Positions 35,979 to 44,513 of a stretch of DNA of 64,000 nucleotides are shown in pieces. The notes under the pieces were generated by a model. It was not told the origin of the DNA and searched no databases. It saw only the letters and a program-made list of their open reading frames with translations. Positions within the stretch are counted from its first letter, which is position 1; the number at the start of each line of letters is the position of its first letter. The stretch comes from Planctomycetota bacterium. Its GTDB lineage: Bacteria > Planctomycetota > Planctomycetia > Planctomycetales > Planctomycetaceae. A program made the position numbers and the translations under genes. The stretch lies in contig QQVO01000069.1 of the NCBI GenBank assembly GCA_003388505.1, forward strand, positions 62,001 to 126,000, given 5' to 3'.

Positions 35979-36548
35979 ATGGCCTACGTCCGCACTGTCG
36001 CTCCGGAAGAGTCGACCGGCCTGTTGAAGAGACTCTATGACGCCGCGATTCGCCGGGCCGGGCGGGTGTGGAACGTGGTGCGGCTGATGAGCATCAACCC
36101 GGAGGCGCTCAAGGGATCAATCGATTTCTATCGGGTGCTGATGTACGGCGACTCCCCGCTCAGCCGCGCACAACGCGAGATGATCGCCGTTGTCGTCTCC
36201 CGGGCGAATTCCTGCCATTACTGAACGCATTCGCATGCCTACGACCTCCGTGCTGAGGTCGCTGACGAGGCTCTGGTCAACGCCGTCGCCGACGACTACC
36301 GCCGGGCGCCGCTGGACCAGGCAACCCGCGCGCTGCTCGACGCCTGCGTGAAACTCACGCTCACACCGGCGCAGATGACCGCAAGCGACGTCGATGCGCT
36401 CCGCGCCCAGGGCTTCGACGACCGCGCAATCCACGATGCGTTTCAGATCGCCGGATACTTCAACTACATCAACCGCCTCTGCGACGGCCTCGGCGTTGAT
36501 CTTGAAGAGTTCATGCCGCCGAAAGGGACGGCGTTGGAATCGGCATGA
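35979..36548 (+). CDS. AhpD/CMD-like peroxidase-related protein, probable selenoprotein (in-frame TGA)
   Basis: Read through the TGA at 36222-36224, one 189-aa protein results. SRAQREMIAVVVSRANSCHY-(TGA)-THSHAYDLRAE matches the peroxidase-related carboxymuconolactone-decarboxylase group, where this site is a C-x-x-C followed by His; the TGA stands at the second Cys (residue 82, after C79-H80-Y81). The C-terminal half (LTPAQMTASDVDALRAQGFDDRAIHDAFQIAGYFNYINRL) is the conserved family end and stays in frame. A hairpin, CGACCTC (36242-36248) with GAGGTCG (36255-36261) around loop CGTGCT, is a plausible bacterial SECIS. Alternatives: nonsense mutation or sequencing error. The ATG has no strong ribosome site. 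Confidence 0.8.
36242..36261 (+). promoter_or_regulatory. Candidate bacterial SECIS hairpin
   Basis: A 7-bp perfect stem with a 6-base loop that has G at its second position (36250) followed by T. The loop lies about 25 bases after the TGA, inside the usual range for SelB-dependent recoding. It is embedded in codons for D-L-R-A-E-V. Confidence 0.65.
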
Positions 36549-36703
36549 CCGGCACAGTCGTCGCCGGTCGGGGTGATGCCGTTTTGCAACATCGGCTTTC
36601 GCGCGCACGGTTTGTTCGCGCGACCTAGATTTGAGCGGCGCGCCACACGGACTGCACCGACGCCGCATCCGCTTTCTGAACGTTCCCCAGTGAGACGCCT
36701 CTC

Positions 36704-37750
36704 ATGTCAACCGCCATCGAATCTGCCGCCGGATCGCGAGCGGTCACACGCCCCGGCTGGCTGCGCAGCAAGTCGTTCGACCTGAACTTCATTGCCGTCG
36801 CCTCGGGGGTCGCGGTCCTCACCGGCCTGGCGGCCCTGATCGACGACGCGGTCTTCAAAGTGCTGCTGTTTCTCGACCTGTGGCTGCTCGGGTATCACCA
36901 CGTCATTTCGACGTTCACCCGGCTGGTCTTTGACTGGAAGAGCTTCCGCGAACACCGGTTTCTGATCGTCGAACTCCCGTTGATCATCACGGCGGCCACG
37001 CTGGCGGGAGTGCTCATCTGCGGTCAGTGGATCCTGGCGACCGTTTATCTGTACTGGCAGTGGTTCCATTACACCCGCCAGAGCTACGGAATCGAGCGGG
37101 CGTATCGCCGCAATGCCGATGAGAATGCGACGATCAACGACTACGTCACAACCCGCGCGCTGTCACTCGTCCCGATCTTCGGGATCGTGTTCCGGTCGTG
37201 GCAGCGACAGGATCGCTACCTGGGCATGGAGATTCGTTACCTGCCCGTGCCCGAGGTGGTGGTCTGGATCGTCGGCGTGATGGCGGCGGCGGCCGTGGGC
37301 TGGTGGCTGCTCCAGTGCGGGCGCGCCGCCTGGCAGGGCCGGCTGGCGAAGGCTCACTTCGGGTATCTGCTCTCGCACCACGCCGTGTTTCTGATCGGCT
37401 ACGTGCTGATTCCCGACATCACATCCGGCTGGCTGGTGCTCAACGTCTGGCACAACATCCAGTACATCATGTTCGTGTGGTACTTCAACAACCGCCGCTT
37501 CAAGGAACAGGTCGATCCCGACGCCAAACTGCTCTCGACGCTCTCCCAGAGCAAGCATGTGTTTTCATACATCCTGCTCTGTGTGACGGCCTCGACCGGC
37601 ATCTACCTGCTGGTCCACCAGACGACGACATCCTACATGGACAACAGCCTGATTCCGGCCGCGGTCACCGCGATGATGGTGATCAATTTCCACCACTACG
37701 TGGTCGATGGAATGATCTGGAAGCGACGGAAGCCGGCTGCGGCGGCCTGA
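36704..37750 (+). CDS. Polytopic membrane protein with histidine motifs
   Basis: A 348-aa protein with about eight hydrophobic segments (from DLNFIAVASGVAVLTGLAAL). Conserved-looking His motifs are WLLGYHHVISTFTRL, YLYWQWFHYTRQSYG, LLSHHAVFLIGY, NVWHNIQYIMFVWYFNNRR and INFHHYVVDGMIWK. These face the same general membrane region and recall di-metal membrane oxygenases such as the Brp/Blh group, but I cannot assign a family. The basis for a catalytic metal site is inference only. ATG 36704, weak ribosome site. Downstream of the candidate selenoprotein gene. Confidence 0.75.
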   Translation: MSTAIESAAGSRAVTRPGWLRSKSFDLNFIAVASGVAVLTGLAALIDDAVFKVLLFLDLWLLGYHHVISTFTRLVFDWKSFREHRFLIVELPLIITAATLAGVLICGQWILATVYLYWQWFHYTRQSYGIERAYRRNADENATINDYVTTRALSLVPIFGIVFRSWQRQDRYLGMEIRYLPVPEVVVWIVGVMAAAAVGWWLLQCGRAAWQGRLAKAHFGYLLSHHAVFLIGYVLIPDITSGWLVLNVWHNIQYIMFVWYFNNRRFKEQVDPDAKLLSTLSQSKHVFSYILLCVTASTGIYLLVHQTTTSYMDNSLIPAAVTAMMVINFHHYVVDGMIWKRRKPAAAA

Positions 37751-37768
37751 GCGAGTTGAAGCAGCTAC

Positions 37769-37818
37769 AGCCATTCGCCCCGCGCTGCGTCCGTGCCGCG
37801 CTGCTGAGGCGAATGGCT
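37769..37818. repeat. Inverted repeat downstream of membrane protein
   Basis: AGCCATTCGCC (37769-37779) and GGCGAATGGCT (37808-37818) form a perfect 11-bp stem with a GC-rich loop. No T-run, so either a weak terminator or a mobile palindrome. Confidence 0.6.
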
Positions 37819-37970
37819 GCCGGCCGATGGAAGGGACCGACCGGGAAAGTGCTGGCACAGCTTCGTGCCGGCCGAATCCGCAAGCCCGGTAGCCGGCGGA
37901 TGATCGCACTTGATGGGACAAGTTGATTGTTTCGTCGAGTCTCCGATGTCGTGCTGCGAGAACGTGTGCG

Positions 37971-38408
37971 CTAATTGAATACTTCCGCGGCGAGTTGATC
38001 GAACTCCTGGCTGTGCCTCCGAAAGAAGTCCTGCCAGGTGGTCTTGTCCCAGATCTCGACATGATCGTGGACGCCCAGCAGCACGACTTCCTGCTGCAAT
38101 TTCGCAAACTCAACAAGCCGCTCCGGCAATCGAATACGGCCCTGACTGTCGACCTCCACCCGTTCCGCCTGTGAGTAATAGAGCCTCAGGTAATTCGTCA
38201 CTCTGCTGCGGGCTGAGGTGGCCTCTTCCAGCCGCTGGGCGCGTCGCTCGAACGACTCGGGTGAAAACAGGGCCAGGGCATGGTCGACTTCGGGGCCCAC
38301 GTACAGTTCCTTGAGTTCCTTCGGACTCATTGCATCGCGCAACCGCTTCGGCACGGCGATGCGTTGCTTTTCGTCGAGAGATCGCAGATAAGTGCCGGTG
38401 AGGGCCAT
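37971..38408 (-). CDS. mraZ: Transcriptional regulator MraZ
   Basis: A 145-aa protein with two SpoVT/AbrB-like swapped-hairpin domains. The first begins LTGTYLRSLDEKQRIAVPKRLRD and the second AERVEVDSQGRIRLPERLVEFAKL, with VVLLGVHDHVEIWDKTTW, typical of MraZ. In other bacteria it represses its own operon through repeated TGGG boxes; four such boxes precede this gene. rsmH and other division/cell-wall genes are absent downstream. The annotated start fits the MraZ N-terminus though no ribosome site is close. Confidence 0.93.
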   Translation of the reverse strand: MALTGTYLRSLDEKQRIAVPKRLRDAMSPKELKELYVGPEVDHALALFSPESFERRAQRLEEATSARSRVTNYLRLYYSQAERVEVDSQGRIRLPERLVEFAKLQQEVVLLGVHDHVEIWDKTTWQDFFRRHSQEFDQLAAEVFN

Positions 38409-38473
38409 GCCGTCTGAAGCCCGTCATGAGGGGGATTCGCGAAGTGGATCTCCTTTCCGGTGACGCCGCTGTG

Positions 38474-38513
38474 GTCTTCACCACTCGTCACCAATTCTCC
38501 CCACGAGGCCCCA
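38474..38513 (-). promoter_or_regulatory. Four decamer MraZ-type operator boxes
   Basis: On the minus strand four consecutive 10-bp units read TGGGGCCTCG, TGGGGAGAAT, TGGTGACGAG and TGGTGAAGAC. The exact 10-bp period and TGG(G/T)G core match the known TGGGN-N5 direct repeats bound by MraZ rings. They overlap the transcription start region of the mraZ promoter. Confidence 0.8.
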
Positions 38514-38540
38514 AAATATCACCGACCTTTGAATCGTCAA
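38513..38540 (-). promoter_or_regulatory. Sigma-70-type promoter of mraZ
   Basis: TTGACG (38535-38540) and TATTTT (38513-38518) on the minus strand, separated by 16 bases. The expected start falls in the MraZ boxes, so bound MraZ would block initiation. Confidence 0.7.
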
Positions 38541-38662
38541 GTGAGGCCGTCGACCCTGGAGACGTCCTGAGCACGTCGACGGAGCGCAGGTCTAGACGGG
38601 GTCGCCAATTGGGAGTTTTCAGAAAATTTTTTAGCACTTCTCCCGCCACTCGAATCCGGTCG

Positions 38663-39790
38663 TCAACTGTTCAGCAGCCCGCGATTCTTGAGCAGTTCGT
38701 TGTAAAGTCCGGCGTAGGAATCGAGCAGAGAACTTCTCGCAAACCGCTCCTGTGAAATAACTTGTAAATCGTGTGCGATCTTGCGGGCGGAGGCGGGGTC
38801 GGAGAGCACCGTTTCGATCCCGGATCGTAGAGATTCCGCAGATCCGGGGGGCACAATCAATTTCTCACCGGCCGGAGCGAGCAGTTCCCGCACCCCCTCC
38901 ACGTCGCTGGCGACCGCCGGAACTCCCGCCGCCATCGCTTCCAGGAGGACGTTGGGCATCCCTTCCCACAGCGAGGGGAGCACGAACAGCGTCGCCGCCC
39001 GCATCAGTTGCGGAATGTCCTCACGGGGCCCGAGCAGATGCACCTGAGGCCCCCAGGAAGCCGCTGCGATCGATTCCTGTAACGCAGCTCGAAGCGGACC
39101 CTCTCCCGCGATGAGAACGTGCAGATGGGGGTCTCGATCGAGCAGCGGCGCGGCCGCTTCAAGCAGCAACCGGTGGCCCTTCTGCCTGTGCAGTCGCCCG
39201 ACGGCCAGGAGAGTTCGTTCACCGGGCCCGATTCCGAATTCGCTCAAGTCGGCCGGCGACGCATTGCGAAAACGATCGACGTCGACGCAGTTCGGAATGA
39301 CCGCCAGTTTCTCGCGGGGAATGCCGCCGGCCGTCTGCGAGAAATTGGCCACCGCCCGGCTGACGCAGACGTTCATGGTCACGGCCCATTGCGTGATCCG
39401 GTCGAGGGACAGATGCCAGCGACGCTCCCGTTCTGCGACTCTAACGCCCGAAACGACGACCGGAACTCCGGCCATAACGGCCGCAAGTCGTCCGACGAGA
39501 TTGGCGTGAAACAGAAATGTCTGCAGCAGCGCAGGGCGCTGAGCCCGCAATTGCCGGGCGAGCGTCACGACCGTCCCTATGTTCCTCCAACTTCTCATCC
39601 CCAGGCAGGTGACCGGGACGTTGGCTTCCACAAGCCGATCGACGAGAGCGCCGCCGGCAGAAAGGCAATACACGTGTGGTTCCCAGCCGCGTCGTTTCAG
39701 GCCGCTGGCGAGCGTCGCCAGACATCGTTCCGCGCCCCCGGCGTCAAGGTCGGTGATGCAGAAGGCGACGCGTCGATGCTTGGAATTCAC
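38663..39790 (-). CDS. GT4-family glycosyltransferase
   Basis: A 375-aa GT-B fold enzyme. The N-terminal DLDAGGAERCLATLASGLKRRGW is typical of GT4 acceptor-side domains. The C-terminal donor-binding part has LLAVGRLHRQKGHRLLLEA, VLIAGEGPLRAAL, LGPREDIPQLM and the E-x7-E-like SLWEGMPNVLLEAMAAGVPAVAS. It likely transfers a sugar in surface polysaccharide or lipid-glycan synthesis. The GTG start at 39790 lacks a clear ribosome site. No other polysaccharide genes are adjacent. Confidence 0.92.
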   Translation of the reverse strand: MNSKHRRVAFCITDLDAGGAERCLATLASGLKRRGWEPHVYCLSAGGALVDRLVEANVPVTCLGMRSWRNIGTVVTLARQLRAQRPALLQTFLFHANLVGRLAAVMAGVPVVVSGVRVAERERRWHLSLDRITQWAVTMNVCVSRAVANFSQTAGGIPREKLAVIPNCVDVDRFRNASPADLSEFGIGPGERTLLAVGRLHRQKGHRLLLEAAAPLLDRDPHLHVLIAGEGPLRAALQESIAAASWGPQVHLLGPREDIPQLMRAATLFVLPSLWEGMPNVLLEAMAAGVPAVASDVEGVRELLAPAGEKLIVPPGSAESLRSGIETVLSDPASARKIAHDLQVISQERFARSSLLDSYAGLYNELLKNRGLLNS

Positions 39791-39899
39791 GTTGTCGGTC
39801 TGCCAGTCGACACTTCGATTCGCACATCGTTCCGTGAGTGATGCCGCGTTTCAAAGCGGGCGGCGGGGCGAAACGGATGCGCGGCAATTCACGTACGGC

Positions 39900-41918
39900 T
39901 CAACCTTGCCAGAACTCTTGCTCTCCCTGCCGGATTTCGTCTGACGGCGAGCCGCCGTCCGAGGTCTGTCGCTTTTTCTTGCCGGTCGGCACGCGCTTCT
40001 TCGGAGTGGCCATGCGTTCGGTGCGGGCGAGATTCTCATCCAGGCTCATGATCTCGGCGTCGTCCACCGGCGGCGGCGCCACAGCCGGCTTCGGGCGCGG
40101 CTTCCGGCCTTTCACGCCGCGTTTCGACGCCGAGTCTGTGGTCTTGCCACAGGCTGTACAGACTCCGCGGCTGTTGAGCGGTTCTCCGCAGTCGTTGCAC
40201 AGCGGAATGGGACGTTCCGCCCGGTCGAGGTCGAGACCGCTGCGCGACGACTGCGGCTTGCGCTGGGCGGCCCTTGTTGGCTTCTTCGCAGTTCCCTTGC
40301 GCGCCGGACGAAACGTCGAGGATCCGACCGCAAGTTCCGGCGGAGGCGGGGCCGCGTCCGCCTTCCGTTCCGGCGGAGAGAGAGAGACATCGGCGGACCG
40401 CGCCTGATCCTGAGGAAGGTGCGCCAGGTTCTCCTCCCGGACGATGATCGCCTTGGCGATTTTCCCGCTGGTCACGTCTTTCGCGTCGACGTGGACCCGC
40501 GCCTGTTCGTCGTAGCGGATGGTCACTTCAACCGGCGCCGCCTCGGGCAGGTCCGGCGGCAGTTCGTCGATGACGCAGGCCCCGAGCTTCACAAACGGCT
40601 GTTCCGGATTCGTCCCGCTCTCGACGATGTGCAGATGGACCCGCTTCTGATTCCGGACCACCGTGCCGAAGGTCTGCCGGAACGCGCAGGGCAGCGGCGT
40701 ATTGGCGGGGAGCAGATAATGCGGCACGCGCAACCCCGATTCCTTGTCGCGCACGAGAATCCCCAGCGCCCTGGCGTTCACGCTCACCTGTTTGAATTTC
40801 GCCAGCCGCGCGCTGGCTTCCTTTCCCAGCGACGACTTGCCGAACTTCTTGCCGCTCAGCAGCATTCCCGCGTAGTAGGCGGCCCCGTGCGCGATCGACT
40901 GGTCGGGAGAGAGCGATGTATTGAGCGTCGTGCCGCTCATCTTCTGCAACATGCGGCGAATCATCGGCATTCTCGTCGCCCCGCCGGTCACCAGAACGGC
41001 GTCGACGTGCGCCCAGCCCATGTTGCGCTTCTCGAGCATGTCGTGCGTGATCTTCTCACAGCGGTTCACCAGATCGCTGGTCAGGAGTTCGAAGTGCTCC
41101 TGGCCGATCGAGAAGGTCTTCCTCCGTCCGCCGTGTTGAACGGTCAGCGGCGCTTTCGGGCGGACGCTGAGGCTGCGCTTGGTCTGCTCGACCTCATTCG
41201 CGAGCGCCTGCATGCTTTCCTTGTCGAGTCGCGGATCGTGCGGTGTTTCCTTGATGAACTCGTCGCACGCGCACTGCTCCAGGCGCCGGTTCCAGTCGAT
41301 CCCGCCGAGCTGCAAGTCGCCTCCGCTGGCGATCACGTTGACCTCCTCCTTGTTGTAACGCACCAGCGAGAGATCGAACGTGCCGCCGCCGAGGTCGAAC
41401 ACCATGACGGTCTGATCGTCGGCCAGCTCCGCAAACCACATTCCTTCACTCAAGACGTAGCAGAGCGCCGCAGCGACCGGTTCGTTGATGATGTCGACGC
41501 GCTCCAGTCCCGCCATCCGGCCTGCTTCGGCGGTGTCCTGCCGCTGGAGATCGCCGAACTGGGCCGGCACGGTGATGACGGCATGACGGACCGGCCCCAA
41601 ACGTTCTTCCGCGGCGTCCAGAAGTTTGCGCAGAATCAGGGCGGAAATGTCGGGCGGGCGGTGGACCTTCCCGTCGACGACCCAGAATTTCTGCCGGTCC
41701 CCCATAAAACGCTTGGCGTTCTGGATCACGCGTTCCGGCTGGGAAACGGCGCTGCGCAGCGCTTCCGTGCCGACGATCGGGTTGTCCCCGTCGAACAGAA
41801 CGACTGACGGCGTCGCCAACTCGCCTTCGCTGTTGGGCAGCGTCACCGGCTCGCCCTGCGGCGTCAGATAGGAGAGACAGGAGTAGGTCGTCCCCAGGTC
41901 AATGCCAACCGCGTGCAT
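39900..41918 (-). CDS. Hsp70/DnaK-like protein with C-terminal zinc ribbon
   Basis: A 672-aa protein. MHAVGIDLGTTYSCLSYLTP is the phosphate-1 motif; VFDLGGGTFDLSLVRY and VLVTGGATRMPMIRRML complete the ATPase domain. A divergent substrate-binding beta domain (about 390-520) lacks the DnaK helical lid. A basic, Pro/Lys-rich linker then leads to PLCNDCGEPLNSRGVCTACGK, a CxxC...CxxC ribbon near residue 600. It is a specialised Hsp70 paralogue; clients unknown, and no DnaJ or GrpE is nearby. The true start is MHAVGID at 41918; the 140-residue upstream open extension is spurious. Confidence 0.9.
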   Translation of the reverse strand: MHAVGIDLGTTYSCLSYLTPQGEPVTLPNSEGELATPSVVLFDGDNPIVGTEALRSAVSQPERVIQNAKRFMGDRQKFWVVDGKVHRPPDISALILRKLLDAAEERLGPVRHAVITVPAQFGDLQRQDTAEAGRMAGLERVDIINEPVAAALCYVLSEGMWFAELADDQTVMVFDLGGGTFDLSLVRYNKEEVNVIASGGDLQLGGIDWNRRLEQCACDEFIKETPHDPRLDKESMQALANEVEQTKRSLSVRPKAPLTVQHGGRRKTFSIGQEHFELLTSDLVNRCEKITHDMLEKRNMGWAHVDAVLVTGGATRMPMIRRMLQKMSGTTLNTSLSPDQSIAHGAAYYAGMLLSGKKFGKSSLGKEASARLAKFKQVSVNARALGILVRDKESGLRVPHYLLPANTPLPCAFRQTFGTVVRNQKRVHLHIVESGTNPEQPFVKLGACVIDELPPDLPEAAPVEVTIRYDEQARVHVDAKDVTSGKIAKAIIVREENLAHLPQDQARSADVSLSPPERKADAAPPPPELAVGSSTFRPARKGTAKKPTRAAQRKPQSSRSGLDLDRAERPIPLCNDCGEPLNSRGVCTACGKTTDSASKRGVKGRKPRPKPAVAPPPVDDAEIMSLDENLARTERMATPKKRVPTGKKKRQTSDGGSPSDEIRQGEQEFWQG

Positions 41919-42228
41919 GCTTCTCGACTTTCTGATCGTCGAAGGTGTTCCTGTCGAACGGGAAACAGAGTCTGTGGGGACGCCGGGTGTTGAACAATTG
42001 AAATGCGTCGTGGTTGCGAGATAACGAGATGTCTTCCACGACCCATCCACCATCCTACCACTCGCAAACGGCAGGCTCCAGTAGTCGTTTTTCACTGCGA
42101 TCCAACAACGAGCCGTTCTGACGCGAACGGGGATGATTGCTGCATCCTGACAACCTATGCTTGACGCGCCGTGCGGCCCGCGTCCGCCGGTCAAGTACGG
42201 ATCATCTGTCGAGAGTGAACTCGCCTCG
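41919..42228. other. Divergent promoter region, nothing specific recognised
   Basis: About 310 bases between the Hsp70-like and TIGR04282-like genes. No heat-shock CIRCE inverted repeat was seen. Open frames are short or shadows. Confidence 0.4.
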
Positions 42229-42915
42229 ATGAAGACCCTCGGCATCTTTGCCAAATATCCCAGACCGGGCTGCGTCAAGACTCGCCTGGCTCGCGACATC
42301 GGAACTGACGCAGCGGCCCAACTCGCCGAAGCGTTCCTCAAGGACGTGTGCGAGAGTTTTCGAGATGCGGCGGACAGGCAGATTATTGCCTACACACCGG
42401 ATGATTGTGCAGCGCGGGTGTACTTCGAAGGTCTGGCCCGATCCGGTGACCAACTCTGGCCGCAACCAGCCGGCGACCTGGGCGACCGCCTCGCGGCGTT
42501 TTTCGAGATGGCGTGCTCCGCGAAGGACGCCACAGTTGTGATCGGAGCGGACGCCCCGACCGTGCCGGTCGAATTTGTTGCAGAGGCGTTCGAGCGACTG
42601 GCGTCCTGCGACTGCGCGATCGGCCCCTCAACCGACGGCGGCTATTATCTGTTGGCGCTTCGATCGGCATGTCCGTCGCTGTTCACAGGGATCGACTGGG
42701 GCACGGACCGCGTGTTTGAGCAGACGATGAACCGCATCAGCGATGCGAATCTGACCGTGCACCGACTCCCCGTCTGGTACGATGTTGATACGTTAGAGGA
42801 TCTGAGACGACTGGACAGTGACCTGCGGCGAACGCGCGTCGCTGACAACCGTGCGAGGGGACGCTTCACTTGCGAAGCACTTCGCCTCGTGCGGTCCGCG
42901 ATCGATCGTCTTTGA
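42229..42915 (+). CDS. TIGR04282-like glycosyltransferase (DUF2064)
   Basis: A 228-aa protein starting MKTLGIFAKYPRPGCVKTRLARDIG, which matches the NTP-sugar-binding N-terminus of the DUF2064/TIGR04282 family. VVIGADAPTVPVEFVAEAFERL and GPSTDGGYYLLALR are its other hallmarks. Some members are named arsenosugar-biosynthesis glycosyltransferases, but function is largely unproven. MKTL at 42229 is selected; upstream codons lack ribosome support. It lies 29 bases before zwf on the same strand. Confidence 0.88.
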   Translation: MKTLGIFAKYPRPGCVKTRLARDIGTDAAAQLAEAFLKDVCESFRDAADRQIIAYTPDDCAARVYFEGLARSGDQLWPQPAGDLGDRLAAFFEMACSAKDATVVIGADAPTVPVEFVAEAFERLASCDCAIGPSTDGGYYLLALRSACPSLFTGIDWGTDRVFEQTMNRISDANLTVHRLPVWYDVDTLEDLRRLDSDLRRTRVADNRARGRFTCEALRLVRSAIDRL

Positions 42916-42944
42916 GGCGTAGCGCCCGCTCGGAGAAGAAAAAG

Positions 42945-44507
42945 ATGCCCCAAGACGCAAAGCCTTCCACTCACGCGTCGGCAGTCTCTGCCAACGACGT
43001 CACACTGCTGATCTTCGGCGCATCCGGGGATCTTGCCGCCCGCAAACTGATCCCGGCGCTTTACCATCTGGTCAAGGACGGTTTCCTGTCGGAGAAATCA
43101 CTGGTTCTCGGAGTCGCTCGCCGCGAGAAAACCGACGAACAGTTTCGCAACGAAATGCGTCAGGCGCTGGTTGAGCACGGTCGACGTCGCGAACTGGACG
43201 CAGAACTCTGGGATCGGTTCGCGCCTCGCCTCGCCTATGAGCAGGTCGACCTGACGAGTCCCGATCAGTTCGACCGGCTGCGCAGCGCCGTGGAGGAGCG
43301 GGAGTCGAACGCCGGACTGTCCGGACGCCGGGTCGTTTATCTGGCGACGTCGCCCGACCTGTTCCTGCCTTCGGTCGAAGGGCTCGCCGCAGCGGGAATG
43401 CTGCCCGATGAGTCGAACAGGGACCGGCTGCGGGTCGTCTTCGAGAAACCGTTCGGCGACGACCTCGCGTCCGCCCGCGAACTGAGCGAGTCGCTCTCCG
43501 GACTGCTGACCGAGCCGCAGATCTATCGCATCGACCACTACCTCGGAAAGGAAACGGTCCAGAACATTCTTCTGTTTCGCTTCGGCAACGCAATCTTCGA
43601 GCCGCTCCTCAACCGGAACCAGGTCGATCACGTCCAGATCACCGTCGCCGAATCTCAAGGCTTGGAGCGCGGCCGCGGAGGCTACTACGACACCTCCGGC
43701 GCCCTCCGCGACGTCCTCCAGAATCACGTCCTGCAGTGTCTCTGCCTGATCGCGATGGAGCCGCCGTCGATGTTCGGCGCCGAGTCGATTCGAGACGAGA
43801 AGCTCAAGGTCTTGCAGGCGCTGGCGCCGGGACGAACCGGTGCGGTCGACGACTGGTGCGTGGCGGGCCAGTACGCGGCCGCCGAAGTCTCCGGAGAGCG
43901 GGTGCGCGCGTACGTCGATGAAGACCGCGTTGACGACGACTCGCGGACCGAGACGTACGTTGCCATGGAGGCCCGCATTGACAACTGGCGCTGGGCGGGC
44001 GTTCCATTCTACCTGCGAACCGGCAAGCGGCTTGCTCGCCGCGTGACGGAAATCGCCGTCCAGTTCAAGCTGCCGCCGCTGCACCTGTTTTCCACGGTCG
44101 AATGCGAGGGAAACATGTGCGATCTGGTTGAAGCGCGACCGAACACGCTCGTCTTCCGCATTCAGCCCCACGAATCGATCTCACTGTCGTGCTCCGCCAA
44201 GCGACCCGGCATGCAGTACCAGATTCAACCGGTGGAGATGGACTTCAACTACAGTGAGTCGTTCGAAATCGACGTGCCCGAGGCGTACGAGCGGCTGCTG
44301 CTCGACGTGATGCGCGGCGACTCGACGCTCTTCACGCGAACCGACGAACTCGAGGCCGCCTGGGCGTTCGTGGACCCGGTCCTCGAAGCGTGGAAATCGC
44401 CCCGCCATCGCCCCGAGTTGTACCCGGCCGGAAGCTGGGGCCCCCAGGCCGCCGATGATCTGCTCCAGCGAACCGGCCGGCAGTGGCGAACCCCCGACGA
44501 GGACTGA
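42945..44507 (+). CDS. zwf: Glucose-6-phosphate 1-dehydrogenase
   Basis: A 520-aa protein. TLLIFGASGDLAARKLIPALY is the NADP-binding G-x-x-G-D-L-A motif, and RIDHYLGKETVQNILLFRFGN is the active-site signature with the substrate-binding RIDHYLGKE. It oxidises glucose 6-phosphate in the first step of the oxidative pentose-phosphate pathway. ATG 42945 has GGAG ~10 bases upstream. It probably shares a transcript with 42229-42915. 6PGL and gnd are not in the window. Confidence 0.96.
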   Translation: MPQDAKPSTHASAVSANDVTLLIFGASGDLAARKLIPALYHLVKDGFLSEKSLVLGVARREKTDEQFRNEMRQALVEHGRRRELDAELWDRFAPRLAYEQVDLTSPDQFDRLRSAVEERESNAGLSGRRVVYLATSPDLFLPSVEGLAAAGMLPDESNRDRLRVVFEKPFGDDLASARELSESLSGLLTEPQIYRIDHYLGKETVQNILLFRFGNAIFEPLLNRNQVDHVQITVAESQGLERGRGGYYDTSGALRDVLQNHVLQCLCLIAMEPPSMFGAESIRDEKLKVLQALAPGRTGAVDDWCVAGQYAAAEVSGERVRAYVDEDRVDDDSRTETYVAMEARIDNWRWAGVPFYLRTGKRLARRVTEIAVQFKLPPLHLFSTVECEGNMCDLVEARPNTLVFRIQPHESISLSCSAKRPGMQYQIQPVEMDFNYSESFEIDVPEAYERLLLDVMRGDSTLFTRTDELEAAWAFVDPVLEAWKSPRHRPELYPAGSWGPQAADDLLQRTGRQWRTPDED

Positions 44508-44513
44508 CGACGC

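Noticed and set aside
38474-38513. Tandem decamers as a CRISPR-like array
   Set aside because: Unit is 10 bp without spacers; fits an operator, not CRISPR.
41919-42341. 140-residue N-terminal extension of the Hsp70-like protein
   Set aside because: The DnaK phosphate-binding motif begins at MHAVGIDLGTT; nothing upstream resembles Hsp70 and it would overlap the divergent gene.
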